From: DATFVA01 sp963743325
GTDB taxonomy: Bacteria; Bacteroidota; Ignavibacteria; Ignavibacteriales; Ignavibacteriaceae
Assembly (NCBI GenBank): GCA_963743325.1
Contig: CAVUOZ010000011.1
Span: 62,001-126,000 of the forward strand
DNA length: 64,000 nucleotides
Reading direction: 5' to 3'
This document shows positions 35,144 through 44,877 of the stretch, in pieces; the first letter of the stretch is position 1, and every line of letters begins with the position of its first letter. The notes below the pieces were generated by a model, which did no database searches, was not told the origin of the DNA, and worked only from the letters and a program-made list of their open reading frames with translations. The position numbers were made by a program, and so were the translations under genes.

Positions 35144-36622
35144 TCATTTCCGGGAGTAGATTTCTACCGAGTTGTATTGTCCTGATATAACACAGGCAGA
35201 AAAGTATGAGTTTAAAAATTCTTTACCCCGGGTAAATCTTTCATAAACCGGTCTTTCAGGATAGTCTGCAACAATATAGTCAGGATGATATTTTTCCACC
35301 AGACCGGTGTAATTTTGTTTTTTCAGGAAATCAATTATTTCCGGATTTATTAGTCCGAGCAAATCGATCACTTTCCCATTGGTATAGTAAAAACCGAAAA
35401 TCCCGATCTCATCTATTAACACACTGGATCCGACTTTGGATTTATTCAAAAATGCGGCAGTATGCAGATATGTATTATATTTTGATTGCCAGGGATTGAA
35501 CAGGGTCTTAATTGGCAGAACAAGACCTGTAATCAAAATAATTATGAATATCAGAAGCCCGGATTTGGCATAATGCTTTGATAATAATGTTTCCGTTGAA
35601 ATTGAAAATACCATACCAAAAGGAATTACAAAAAATGTATAATACCAGGGATAGCCTGGCGGGTTCAGAATAAATCCATAGCAGATAAAGTACAAGACTG
35701 ACCATGCCAGAATAATCCTGAAAAAATCTTTTGTCAGTACCATATTTTTATTTATTATCAATTGTGCTAAACATAAAACAAACAATCCTAAAAGAATGAG
35801 TGAAGTATAAATTCCTCCGGGTACTTGTGTAATGAATCCTTTAATGAACAATAATCCATTTCCCCAATATTCTAGTTTATGCTGCTGCATTTTTATCCAG
35901 AGGGTAGATGGTAAAAGATTATTGAAGTAGAAGTAACTGAAAATGAACCAGGGAAGAACTATGCATAGAAATAAGATTATTGAAGCCGGTCGTGGAAGCC
36001 TTTTGTGAATAATACAGAAATGTACAAAAATCACAATCATAAGGAGTATATTATCCAATCTCGCTAAACACGATAATGCTCCGGTAATTGCTGTCAATTC
36101 AAATCTGTGTGTTATATAAAAAAAGATGGTCGCCATTACTAACATTAAAGCGAATTGGGTTTCCATTCCTGCAGAGTTCTTTAAATACGGATTCACCAGA
36201 ATAAGCAGAGCAAAAAGATATCCCGAATATTTAAATCCGGAAACCTTCATAATCCGATAAGAGAAATAAACTAAAAGTATTAATGAGATAAAATTAATCG
36301 ATTTTCCTATAAAAGGTATTTTTCTAAATTGTGCGGGGTCGGAAATATAATTTATTGAAGCAATTAATAGGGTAAATAAAGGAGAAGTTGTCGCATTGAT
36401 TCTTTCTCCCGGATTAAAAGTATATCCATTCCCCTGACTAATATTTTTTGCATAAGTGTAAAAAATGTATTCGTCATCAGTGTTAAGTCCATTATAGGAT
36501 ATCGAAATGATTGTCACCATAAATGCTAAAGAAATGAAGTAAAACAGTTTCGTTTTGTGGCTTAAAATATGTGAAGGCTGTATTTGGTCAGAAATATTAT
36601 TTTGTATCCGAATAAATTTCAT
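35144..36622 (-). CDS. GT-C-like integral membrane protein (putative glycosyltransferase)
   Basis: The 492-residue protein has about eleven membrane spans. The first loop carries the acidic pair in NGLNTDDEYIFYTYAKN, followed by GNGYTFNPGERINATTSPLF. This pattern is typical of polyprenyl-phosphate-dependent GT-C glycosyltransferases such as arabinofuranosyl- or mannosyl-transferase-like families. A C-terminal soluble domain (about residues 395-492) contains SVLIDEIGIFGFYYTNGKVI. No sugar-operon neighbours are present, so the substrate is unknown. Confidence 0.75.
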   Translation of the reverse strand: MKFIRIQNNISDQIQPSHILSHKTKLFYFISLAFMVTIISISYNGLNTDDEYIFYTYAKNISQGNGYTFNPGERINATTSPLFTLLIASINYISDPAQFRKIPFIGKSINFISLILLVYFSYRIMKVSGFKYSGYLFALLILVNPYLKNSAGMETQFALMLVMATIFFYITHRFELTAITGALSCLARLDNILLMIVIFVHFCIIHKRLPRPASIILFLCIVLPWFIFSYFYFNNLLPSTLWIKMQQHKLEYWGNGLLFIKGFITQVPGGIYTSLILLGLFVLCLAQLIINKNMVLTKDFFRIILAWSVLYFICYGFILNPPGYPWYYTFFVIPFGMVFSISTETLLSKHYAKSGLLIFIIILITGLVLPIKTLFNPWQSKYNTYLHTAAFLNKSKVGSSVLIDEIGIFGFYYTNGKVIDLLGLINPEIIDFLKKQNYTGLVEKYHPDYIVADYPERPVYERFTRGKEFLNSYFSACVISGQYNSVEIYSRK

Positions 36623-36700
36623 TTGATTTTTCAGCTTTTGATACCTGTGAAAAATAAAGACCTTAACGATATAAAATATAATAATATCACAGAAGGATTT

Positions 36701-38173
36701 TCATTTTACTGTCCGCACAAGTCTCTCTGCTTCTTTCCTGATTAATACCCAGGCATTCCTGACATTTTTTTCTTCAGTTCTCAGGCCTGAAATGGAAACT
36801 CTGATAAAATATTTCCCATGAATCTTCGAATGTGAAATAAACAGTCTTCCGCTTTCATTAATTATATTTAAAAGTTTTTCATTCAGTTCATTCAGCCTGT
36901 TTTCATCATTTATATCTGCCGGATGAAATCTGAAACAGACAACCCCAAAATTAACCTGTGCCATTCTTTCAAATTTCGGATGAGCCTCAATCCAGTCTGA
37001 AAACAATTTAGCAAGCCTGAGATGTTCACGAAGAATGCTTATTATTCCCTCAACTCCGAAATACCGGATCACAAACCATAACTTTAATGAACGGAATCTC
37101 CTTCCCATCTGAATACCATAATCCGTCAGGTTTTCTGCTTCGGCATCCTCATTTGTCTTCAGGTACTCTGCCACAAGACTGAAAGCTCTTTTTAATACAT
37201 CAGGCTTTTTTGTATAAAATGCACTTATATCAATGGGATTAAACATCCATTTATGAGGATTGACCACTATTGAATCAGCCAGCTCAACACCATCAAGTAT
37301 GAATTTCATTTCTGGTACTATTGCAGCGATGCCGCCATATGCTGCATCGATATGAAGCCAGATGTTCTCCTTACTGCATATCTCGCCGATTTTCCTCACC
37401 GGGTCGATACTTGTAGTAGATGTGGTTCCAATAGTAGCAATGGCGCAGAACGGCAGCCATCCTTTCTGTTTATCTTCTTGAATGGCCTTCTGAAGTTCAT
37501 CGGGAATCATTCTGAAGTATTTATCCACGGGAATCTTTCTGATTCCATTAAGACCAATGCCCAAAGTTATTGCTGCTTTATCAATTGAAGAATGTGCCTG
37601 ATCCGAACCGTAAATTCTTAAACGCGGAAGGTCATTTCTGCCGGACATACCCCTTTCCCGGATCTCAATACCGGGTATCTGTTCTCTGGCAGCGGCAATT
37701 GCATGGAGAGAACTGACTGATGCTGTATCATAAATAATTCCCCAGAATTCATCGGGAATACCGACCATTTGTTTCAGCCAGTCGAGTGTTACTCTTTCAA
37801 GTTCAGTGGAAGATGGGGATGTACGCCAGAGCATTCCATTAACATTAAATGCTGCACTGAGCAGTTCTGCCAGAATGCCCGGGGAGCTGGATGTTGAATT
37901 AAAGTATGCCATAAAATCTGGATGATTCCAGTGAGTCATGCCCGGCATAATTATCTTATCAATATCGGAAATTATATCATCCATTGATTCTGAAATTGAC
38001 GGCGGATGAACCGGAAGCTGTTTTTTTATATCTCCGGGATTTACTGATGGAAGAACAGGTTTATCTTCAAGATTTTCAAAATACTCTGCGATCCAGTCAA
38101 TCATCTTATAACCGTATTTTCTGAATTCCACGGAAGACATTTCTTTAGCAGTTTTAGCTGATTCCATATCCAT
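36701..38173 (-). CDS. PLP-dependent group II (aromatic amino acid-type) decarboxylase
   Basis: The protein (about 490 residues) matches group II decarboxylases in full. The N-terminal GYKMIDWIAEYFENLED, the substrate-entry region MTHWNHPDFMAYFNSTSSSP, the PLP-contact DAAYGGIAAIVPE, and the PLP lysine in VVNPHKWMFNPID are all present. Such enzymes decarboxylate tyrosine, DOPA, tryptophan or phenylalanine. The start is one of the closely spaced ATGs at 38173 (MDMESAK) or 38167, after AGAAAGGAT; the longer frame to 38197 is unlikely. Confidence 0.92.
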   Translation of the reverse strand: MDMESAKTAKEMSSVEFRKYGYKMIDWIAEYFENLEDKPVLPSVNPGDIKKQLPVHPPSISESMDDIISDIDKIIMPGMTHWNHPDFMAYFNSTSSSPGILAELLSAAFNVNGMLWRTSPSSTELERVTLDWLKQMVGIPDEFWGIIYDTASVSSLHAIAAAREQIPGIEIRERGMSGRNDLPRLRIYGSDQAHSSIDKAAITLGIGLNGIRKIPVDKYFRMIPDELQKAIQEDKQKGWLPFCAIATIGTTSTTSIDPVRKIGEICSKENIWLHIDAAYGGIAAIVPEMKFILDGVELADSIVVNPHKWMFNPIDISAFYTKKPDVLKRAFSLVAEYLKTNEDAEAENLTDYGIQMGRRFRSLKLWFVIRYFGVEGIISILREHLRLAKLFSDWIEAHPKFERMAQVNFGVVCFRFHPADINDENRLNELNEKLLNIINESGRLFISHSKIHGKYFIRVSISGLRTEEKNVRNAWVLIRKEAERLVRTVK

Positions 38174-38251
38174 ATCCTTTCTGCGATAATTCCACACACA
38201 AATTAATAAATACTTTATTTATTTATTGGAAATAATAGGAGGAATGAAGAA

Positions 38252-39568
38252 TCAGTCTTCAGGCGGCATTTGAAGATGAGTAGTGGATTGTAATCCTTTT
38301 GAGACCTCGGGAATTATCCCTTTTTCTACATAGACCGGTTTTATTAAAATTCTTAATGATGGGACTACTTTAGCAAAAATAGCCGCGGCAATTAATATCG
38401 TAATACCACCGAGCATCAGTGTTCCAGGAGTTCCCAGTCTGCTTGCCAGACTACCGGCTATCAGACTGCCGAATGGAGCTGTTCCCGCAAATGCAGTTAC
38501 ATAGAGACTCATAACACGGCCGCGTTTGTCATCATCTACAATTGTCTGCAGGACGGTATTACAGGATGCCATCTGAACCATCATCCCGAACCCGGTAAAA
38601 AGCATCAGGAAAATGGATAACGGAATGCTCCTTGAAAATGAAAATAAGATAATACTTATACCGAAGACAGCCGATGCATAATATATCCATTTTCCCAGAC
38701 CTACTACCGATTTTCTTGAAGCAAGATAGATGGCCCCCGCTACTGCCCCAATTCCAACTGCACCCATTAAGAAGCCTAATGTGCTGGCATTGCCCTGAAG
38801 CACATCCCGTGCAATTACAGGCATAAGGATTGTATATGGCATACCTGCGAGACTTACAACCGCTATCATCAGAAGTATAGCCCGTATTGGTTTGAAGTTA
38901 TAAGAATACTTTATCCCCTCCTTTAATTCAGATAGAACTTTTTTCTTTAATGCAGGTTTTTTCTTCTTTTTTATCCTCATAGCAAATAATGCACCGATAA
39001 CTGCAATATAGCTTATAGCATTTAACAGAAAACACATACCTTCGCCCACAGATGAAATAAGAAATCCTGCTGCAGTGGGTCCGATTAACCTTGCAGAATT
39101 GAACATCGAGGAATTTAAAGCGATTGCATTCGGAAGATCATCTTTATTTTCCACCATCTGGATTACAAAGTTTTGTCTTGTAGGCATATCAAATGAATTT
39201 ACGATTCCAATAAAAACACTGAGCACAATTATATGCCAGATAGTTATCTGGTGACTAAGCGTCAGATAAGCAAGTACGAATGCCTGGATCATCGCAAGAG
39301 TCTGAGTACCGATTATTATTTTGTGGTTATTGTATTTATCAGCAAATACTCCCGCGAAAGTCGCAAGAAGAAAAGTTGGGATCTGAGTTGCAAATCCCAC
39401 CACTCCAAGCAGAAAAGCAGAATTTGTTAGTTTATAAACGAGCCAGCCTAAAGCGACCTGCTGCATCCAGGTTCCGATAAGAGATACAGCCTGTCCGCTG
39501 AAAAACAATCTGTAATTCCGATAGCGGAATGCTCTGAGTATGAGTTTGATTCCTGATGACTGTGACAA
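38252..39568 (-). CDS. MFS transporter (EntS/MFS_3-like)
   Basis: The 438-residue protein has twelve predicted spans. It begins ALRAFRY-like RAFRYRNYRLFFSGQAVSLI followed by GTWMQQVALGWLVY, typical of the MFS_3/EntS-type exporters. The loop motif AGVFADKYNNHKII corresponds to the GxxxD(R/K) signature between spans 2 and 3. The substrate is unknown. It follows the decarboxylase gene's start region on the same strand with only 54 bases between, so both may be in one operon (MFS first). Confidence 0.9.
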   Translation of the reverse strand: MSQSSGIKLILRAFRYRNYRLFFSGQAVSLIGTWMQQVALGWLVYKLTNSAFLLGVVGFATQIPTFLLATFAGVFADKYNNHKIIIGTQTLAMIQAFVLAYLTLSHQITIWHIIVLSVFIGIVNSFDMPTRQNFVIQMVENKDDLPNAIALNSSMFNSARLIGPTAAGFLISSVGEGMCFLLNAISYIAVIGALFAMRIKKKKKPALKKKVLSELKEGIKYSYNFKPIRAILLMIAVVSLAGMPYTILMPVIARDVLQGNASTLGFLMGAVGIGAVAGAIYLASRKSVVGLGKWIYYASAVFGISIILFSFSRSIPLSIFLMLFTGFGMMVQMASCNTVLQTIVDDDKRGRVMSLYVTAFAGTAPFGSLIAGSLASRLGTPGTLMLGGITILIAAAIFAKVVPSLRILIKPVYVEKGIIPEVSKGLQSTTHLQMPPED

Positions 39569-39819
39569 TTTTTTCCAGAATTTATAAACCTGTTTATTTA
39601 AAATATATAATTAAATGAGACAAACAGAATTGATTGATACCTTCTTATATAAATTAAATTTTTACGGAGTAAAATTAAGCGTCTGAGTTTCCGCCAAATT
39701 CTGAACATTGCCACGGGTCAAAATACCTGATACCGGTATAATCCGTTTTATCACTTACATATTGCAGCTATTTTGTATAAGTTTCTGGTAATAATCAAAT
39801 CATTTAAAGATAATAAAGC

Positions 39820-40404
39820 ATGAGAGAGATAATAATTCTTCTTGGGGTTGTAATTATATTTTCCGGATGCGGAAATAACTTTGATCTGGATCAAAAGGTT
39901 ACCGGAAAACAATTCAAACTGATTAATCAGGACAGCATTGAAGTAAAATATCCTGATATAATAAAAGATAAAGTCGCCATAATCGGATTTATCTATACTC
40001 ATTGTCCGGATATTTGCCCCATGACTACTCATAACATACAGCTTGCTGAAGAGAAGTTAAGTAAAGAAGAGCTTAAAGCTGTAAAATTCCTGCTTGTTTC
40101 GTTCGATCCCGAAAGAGATAGTCCATCAATATTGAAGAAATACGCCATCGTGCGGGATATGAATATGGATGACTGGGAACTGCTGACGGGTAGTAAAGAA
40201 AATATAAATCCGTTCCTTGATGAATTCAGTGTGAGAGCTATTCACGATGATACGACTTATAATGATGAAGGTGAAGCAGACTATTTCATCATTCATACTG
40301 ATAGAATTTCTTTAGTCGATGAGAATGGTAATCTCAGGAAAAATTACAGGGGAAGTACTGCTAATCCCGAAGAAATTGCCAATGATATTAAAAAGTTATT
40401 ATAA
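39820..40404 (+). CDS. SCO1/SenC family copper chaperone, lipoprotein
   Basis: The 194-residue protein has a lipoprotein signal (MREIIILLGVVIIFSGC) and the SCO motif FIYTHCPDICPMTTHNIQLA, where the CxxxC pair binds copper. The distal His is in YFIIHTDRISLVD. SCO proteins load or reduce the CuA site of cytochrome c oxidase in the periplasm. The PCuAC gene 16 bases later makes a typical copper-delivery pair, although no oxidase genes are in this window. Confidence 0.92.
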   Translation: MREIIILLGVVIIFSGCGNNFDLDQKVTGKQFKLINQDSIEVKYPDIIKDKVAIIGFIYTHCPDICPMTTHNIQLAEEKLSKEELKAVKFLLVSFDPERDSPSILKKYAIVRDMNMDDWELLTGSKENINPFLDEFSVRAIHDDTTYNDEGEADYFIIHTDRISLVDENGNLRKNYRGSTANPEEIANDIKKLL

Positions 40405-40419
40405 AAAACGGAAACATTT

Positions 40420-40821
40420 ATGAAATATTTTTTAATTTTTGCTTTAATCTTTTTCCAGGGCGGTGAGAAAATAGCTATTAAAAACCCCTGGATAAGACCC
40501 GCTCCTGAAAAATTTAACACTGCATTTTACTGTACTATAAAAAATAACAGCAATGAACCCGATACTTTATATAAAGCTGCATCAGATATTTCTGATAACG
40601 TGCAGATTCACGAAACCTATAAAAAAGGCGACTTGACAGGAATGAAGCAGGTGAAAAATCTTGTAATCGCACCACATGACTCATTAGTGTTTAAACCCGG
40701 CAGTTATCATTTTATGGTGATGAATCTGAAAGAAAATGCTGTCGTCAACCAGACCATAGAGATGGTTTTGTTTTTTAAAGTAGCGGGGAAAATTATGATA
40801 AAAGCTGAAGTAAGGAAATGA
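40420..40821 (+). CDS. PCu(A)C copper chaperone
   Basis: The 133-residue protein has a signal peptide (MKYFLIFALIFFQGG) and the family start NPWIRPAPEKFNTAFYCTI. The copper ligand set is H(M)xnMxnHxM: His in VQIHETYKKGD, Met in TGMKQVKN, and HFM in PGSYHFMVMNLKE. It delivers Cu(I) to the CuA centre together with SCO. It shares an operon with the SCO gene directly upstream. Confidence 0.92.
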   Translation: MKYFLIFALIFFQGGEKIAIKNPWIRPAPEKFNTAFYCTIKNNSNEPDTLYKAASDISDNVQIHETYKKGDLTGMKQVKNLVIAPHDSLVFKPGSYHFMVMNLKENAVVNQTIEMVLFFKVAGKIMIKAEVRK

Positions 40822-40854
40822 TAAACTAATAGAACACCAAGGGAGAGACAAAAA

Positions 40855-40899
40855 CCTTCGGGGCATTTTATTCAGCTATACGAATAGCAGCCCCAAAGG
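40855..40899. terminator. Nested inverted repeat between convergent genes
   Basis: CCTTCGGGGC (40855-40864) pairs with GCCCCAAAGG (40890-40899) with one mismatch, and an inner GCTAT/ATAGC stem sits in the loop. It lies between the ends of the PCuAC gene and the regulator gene. Without a strong T-run it may be a weak bidirectional terminator. Confidence 0.5.
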
Positions 40900-40912
40900 A
40901 TTTCAATAAATA

Positions 40913-42073
40913 TTATCTGACAAAAAACTCTGCAACAATTTTATTCCAGTTGGAATCGTTTAGTTTTTCTAACTGCCCAACGGATAATCCATCTTCAAGA
41001 TATTCATCCCCTTTCTTTTCGGACTTCAGTACTTCAGTAAATACTGTTTTAAATTTTTCAATATCTTCCTGGAAAAATGAGACTGCCGATTTCCCTATGT
41101 ACATTTCTTTTATCTCATTATCAAGATTTTCAGCATCCATAGCACAAACCCAGTTTCTTTCATAAGGTGTACGTTCAAATGCATTCACATTATCTTCTAA
41201 TATGGTATTTATTTGTGAAACTTTTCCACTTATGGGGGAATTAAACGTTATTGACCGGTTCCCCTGCCTGATAGTAAATAAGGGCTGACCGGCTTTAATA
41301 TTCATACCAAGATTCGGGAGTTCAAGCGAACCAATTTTCCCAATCATTTTTTTAGCAAAATCATCTATTCCGGTTTTGGCCATCCCTTCCTGATTGATAC
41401 TCACCCACGTATGATTTTTTGAGATAAACACTCCACCGGGAATTGAAAACTCGCCCTTTGTAAAATCATATGAAGCGGGCACATCAGAAATATGTACTTT
41501 AGGTTTAAGTTGTCTTTGAATTTTATCCTGTCTCTTAATATATGCTTTCTTCACAAATTCAATCAATTCATCTTCAGTAAACGGTTTTTGAACATAATCC
41601 ATAGCACCAAATTTCATCGTTTCAACCGCTGTTTCTACGGAAGCATAACCTGTAATAATAATCACGTCAATATCCGGTCTCAGATGTTTAACAGATTTAG
41701 TAACTTCAACTCCATCCATTAATGGCATTTTAAGATCAGTAAAAACAAAATCATAATGATGCCTTTGAATCAGGCCAAGTGCTTCCTGTCCGGATTCAAC
41801 GGTATCTATTGAATAACCCTCAAGAACAAGTATTTTTCTAAAGCTATCAAGAATCACTTCTTCATCATCTACGCATAGAATTTTTGCTTTAGGATTCGCA
41901 ACTTCTGCCCGTTTCAGAGTTTTAGCTTCGCTGGTGAAATCAAGTTTTAAGCTCTCGTCTAAAACCAGTCTGCGTTCTTTCTTTAGTTTTTGTTCTGTTA
42001 ATCTTTTCCCAATCATACGGATAAGCACATCCGCAATGATGAAAATGATTACCGCAAGTATGAATAATGCCAT
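40913..42073 (-). CDS. Membrane-anchored response regulator with degenerate GcvH-like domain
   Basis: This 386-residue protein has a single N-terminal span (MALFILAVIIFIIADVLIRM). The receiver domain runs from about residue 65 to 180, with phospho-Asp in DFVFTDLKMPLMDG and the DYVQKPF Lys. The second half matches the glycine-cleavage H-protein fold: FISKNHTWVSI, GIDDFAKKMIGKIGSLELP, FNSPISGKVSQIN. The lipoyl-lysine position (seven residues before SPISG) is Asn, so it should not carry lipoate. No DNA-binding domain is present. It is the last gene of the redox operon that starts at 48166. Confidence 0.85.
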   Translation of the reverse strand: MALFILAVIIFIIADVLIRMIGKRLTEQKLKKERRLVLDESLKLDFTSEAKTLKRAEVANPKAKILCVDDEEVILDSFRKILVLEGYSIDTVESGQEALGLIQRHHYDFVFTDLKMPLMDGVEVTKSVKHLRPDIDVIIITGYASVETAVETMKFGAMDYVQKPFTEDELIEFVKKAYIKRQDKIQRQLKPKVHISDVPASYDFTKGEFSIPGGVFISKNHTWVSINQEGMAKTGIDDFAKKMIGKIGSLELPNLGMNIKAGQPLFTIRQGNRSITFNSPISGKVSQINTILEDNVNAFERTPYERNWVCAMDAENLDNEIKEMYIGKSAVSFFQEDIEKFKTVFTEVLKSEKKGDEYLEDGLSVGQLEKLNDSNWNKIVAEFFVR

Positions 42074-42124
42074 AATTTTTTCTCTCCTAAAGATTTGAAT
42101 TTATATCTTCCTGAATAATCTAAA

Positions 42125-42931
42125 CTATAATCTATCCGAACTGCATGGGACTAAATTTTTGCATTCATAATCAAAATCTACCGGGATAACCCGATATAGC
42201 CAGCCATCGAAAAAGGGATCTTTTTCAATCAGGCTGATGTTCATTTTCAAGGCTTCATTTGCTTCTACAATTCGACCTGATACAGGGGATAGAATTTTGT
42301 GCATTCTGTCATCAACTGATTTTATTGTGGTACAGCTTATTCCCTGCATAAGCTCATCCTCAGATCCCATCAATTCAATCTCTTTTACTGAATCAATTGT
42401 TTTAAGAAAAAGATCGCATACACCGATTAAAACAGATCCCTCCCTTTCACTGAACAACCAGCTTGAGTAACCGAGCCGCATATATTTTGCAGGACAATTA
42501 ACATAAACTAATTCAGAATATTGATTTTGTAATGATAATTCTTTAACCCGTTTTGTTATCTGCAAATATCTTCTCGCACGGAAAACTGAATTTAACAGCT
42601 CATCCACAGTAAAAGGTTTGGGAATAAAATCTATTGCACCTTTATAAAGTGAATTAACAGCATTTTCTACAGTAGAATACCCTGTCATCATAATTACAGC
42701 GCTATCAATATTCCTGGTGCGCAGTTCGTCCAGTATTTGAAAGCCATTACCATCCGGCATCATAATATCACAAACAATTATCGAGTAATAATTCCGGGAT
42801 ATTTTTTCAATTGCAGTTGTAATACTTGATGCAGAGTCAACAGTGTAATCTTCAAATGAACAAATTTTTAGTACTGCATCAATAATCACTTGTTCATCGT
42901 CAATGACTAATAATTTTGGGACTTCACTCAT
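42125..42931 (-). CDS. Response regulator with degenerate GcvH-like domain
   Basis: The 268-residue protein has a receiver domain (VIDDEQV, phospho-Asp in SIIVCDIMMPDGNG, Lys in DFIPKPF). A GcvH-like domain follows, recognised by ILSPVSGRIVEANEAL and the hallmark EKDPFFDGWLYRVIPVD. The residue at the usual lipoyl-lysine place is Asp (DDRMHKILSP), so lipoylation is not expected. It starts two bases after the stop of the haem-motif kinase, so it is the direct phosphotransfer partner. It differs from the neighbouring regulator by lacking a membrane span. Confidence 0.85.
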   Translation of the reverse strand: MSEVPKLLVIDDEQVIIDAVLKICSFEDYTVDSASSITTAIEKISRNYYSIIVCDIMMPDGNGFQILDELRTRNIDSAVIMMTGYSTVENAVNSLYKGAIDFIPKPFTVDELLNSVFRARRYLQITKRVKELSLQNQYSELVYVNCPAKYMRLGYSSWLFSEREGSVLIGVCDLFLKTIDSVKEIELMGSEDELMQGISCTTIKSVDDRMHKILSPVSGRIVEANEALKMNISLIEKDPFFDGWLYRVIPVDFDYECKNLVPCSSDRL

Positions 42932-42933
42932 TT

Positions 42934-44808
42934 TTATCTTTGTTGTGTTATTGGAAGCCTGATAGTAAATGTTGTTCCTTTACCTACTTCGCTCTGGACA
43001 TTTATTGTTCCATTATGATTATCAATTATCCCCCAGATAACTGCTAAACCGAGTCCATTTCCTTTTTGCCCCTTAGTTGAGAAGAATGGATCAAAAATCC
43101 TTGATAAATCTTCATTGTTAATTCCACAGCCAGTGTCGGCAATTTTTATTTCAATATATTCTTTCAATCCGGCCTCATCAACAAAGTCCCATTTCTCCCA
43201 GTTGGTATTTTCTGATGAACATACTTCATACGAACCCTGTCCTTCAACTTCAAATATGAGCACGGGTGAACCGCATTTGGGACATACTTTATCCTGATGA
43301 ATAAGTGAACTGTTACAATCCGGACATACAAACTTCGAATCTTTCCCGACTTTAAAATCGAGGTTGAATGAATTGCGATGTTTGCCATAGACAGGATCAA
43401 GATGAATAAGTCCTTCTTTATTATCCGATAAAACTTTAACTTTTATCGAGGGCAAACCATCAATTTTAAATTCATTATCCATTAAACTATGACGCTTTGG
43501 GCAGGTTGCTTTTTTAATTTGTGTACTACCGTATGGTGATAGTGAAATTCTTTCTGATTTTATACTTATTGTTCCGCCATTTTTTCCTATTGCATCTGAG
43601 GCATTAACAAACAGATTAATAAACACCTGCTGCATCTGGTTTGCATCCACAGTCAGATTTGGAAGATTAGGTTCCGCTTGTGTTACAATTTTTACATTAT
43701 TTAATGCAAGCTGGTTATCAATAACGCCGATAGCTTTATTAATTATTTCATTAATATCCGCGGTGCTTTTTTTAGGAACAGATTGTCTTGCAAAATCCAG
43801 AAGACTTTTGACTATTTCTCTGCTGCGTAATGTTTCTCTGACTATGACTTTAAGGTCTTCCTGGAATTCCGGGTTATCTTTGGTGCGTTTAAGCAAAAAA
43901 CTGCTGTAAGTCAGAACGCCGGTAAGTGGATTATTTATTTCATGAGCAACTCCTGCCGCTAACCTTCCAAGCGAAGCCATCTTATCAGATTGGAATAACT
44001 GCAATCTGGCTTCGGAAAGTTTCTTGGTCATATTATTAAATGACTGACCGAGTTTCCCTATCTCATCATTACCAAGATCTTTAATCGCATAATTTAAATT
44101 ACCTGCACTGACCTGTTGTGTCCCGCCTAATAAATCATTAACGGGAAGCGATACCCATCTCCTGACAAAAAAACCAATTAATAGCCCGACTGCCAGAATT
44201 GCAACAACAGCAAACAATACTATCTCCCATTCGCTTTTCAGAATTGTTTTATCAACATCTGCAAGAGAGATTGAAACATCTAAAACACCAAGTACTTTCT
44301 GATTTTCAGGATGTGCATGGCAATCAGATTGCCAGCAGGATTTTTCATTATAGATTGGAGAAATTATGCCTATGACGCGATTTGAATCCGGATCAACCCT
44401 GAAAATTCTCGTCCTTTCAGTAATGGAGATTTGCTCCAGAGGCTTATCTTCAGCATGACAAGCATAACAGGCTTCAGCACGCTTATCTACCATTTTATTT
44501 ATATTTGTTGAATCAGATGAATAAATAATTTCACCGATTTTATTAATAATCCTGACATCCCTTATTTGAGGCTGAGTGCCAATGGAATTAATTGTCTCTT
44601 GAATACGCTCTCTCTGATTAAGCCTCATATCATAACGCGTGCTTGATATTACCGTTTCGGCAAGTTGATTTGCATGCCTCTCAACTTCGGAGATTAAACT
44701 ATTGCTTTGCGATTTAATATTAAAGTAAGCGAATACACCGATTATCACCAATGATGTCAATGCCACAACAAATATCAAACGAAACCCAAGTTTCTTAAAC
44801 ATAAGCAT
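42934..44808 (-). CDS. Haem-motif sensor kinase with zinc-ribbon insert in its ATPase domain
   Basis: The 624-residue protein has spans at about 11-29 and 197-214. The extracytoplasmic sensor between them carries CYACH (Cys114, Cys117, His118) and CWQSDCH (Cys158, Cys163, His164), i.e. one CXXCH and one CX4CH haem-c motif. Then come HAMP, an H-box at His289 (AAGVAHEINNPLTGVLTYSS) and an N-box (NLFVNASDAIGKNGG, about 398). The ATPase is interrupted by about 125 residues (425-550) with CPKRH, CPDCN, CPKCG and a lone Cys530, before G1 (ADTGCGINNEDLS) and GNGLGLAVIWGI. AGGG precedes ATG 44808. Confidence 0.88.
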   Translation of the reverse strand: MLMFKKLGFRLIFVVALTSLVIIGVFAYFNIKSQSNSLISEVERHANQLAETVISSTRYDMRLNQRERIQETINSIGTQPQIRDVRIINKIGEIIYSSDSTNINKMVDKRAEACYACHAEDKPLEQISITERTRIFRVDPDSNRVIGIISPIYNEKSCWQSDCHAHPENQKVLGVLDVSISLADVDKTILKSEWEIVLFAVVAILAVGLLIGFFVRRWVSLPVNDLLGGTQQVSAGNLNYAIKDLGNDEIGKLGQSFNNMTKKLSEARLQLFQSDKMASLGRLAAGVAHEINNPLTGVLTYSSFLLKRTKDNPEFQEDLKVIVRETLRSREIVKSLLDFARQSVPKKSTADINEIINKAIGVIDNQLALNNVKIVTQAEPNLPNLTVDANQMQQVFINLFVNASDAIGKNGGTISIKSERISLSPYGSTQIKKATCPKRHSLMDNEFKIDGLPSIKVKVLSDNKEGLIHLDPVYGKHRNSFNLDFKVGKDSKFVCPDCNSSLIHQDKVCPKCGSPVLIFEVEGQGSYEVCSSENTNWEKWDFVDEAGLKEYIEIKIADTGCGINNEDLSRIFDPFFSTKGQKGNGLGLAVIWGIIDNHNGTINVQSEVGKGTTFTIRLPITQQR

Positions 44809-44877
44809 TATTTTGCCCTGCTATAATTATCATCTGCACTTTCTACAATTAAAAAATTTTCAGAACCGGGCTCTAAT

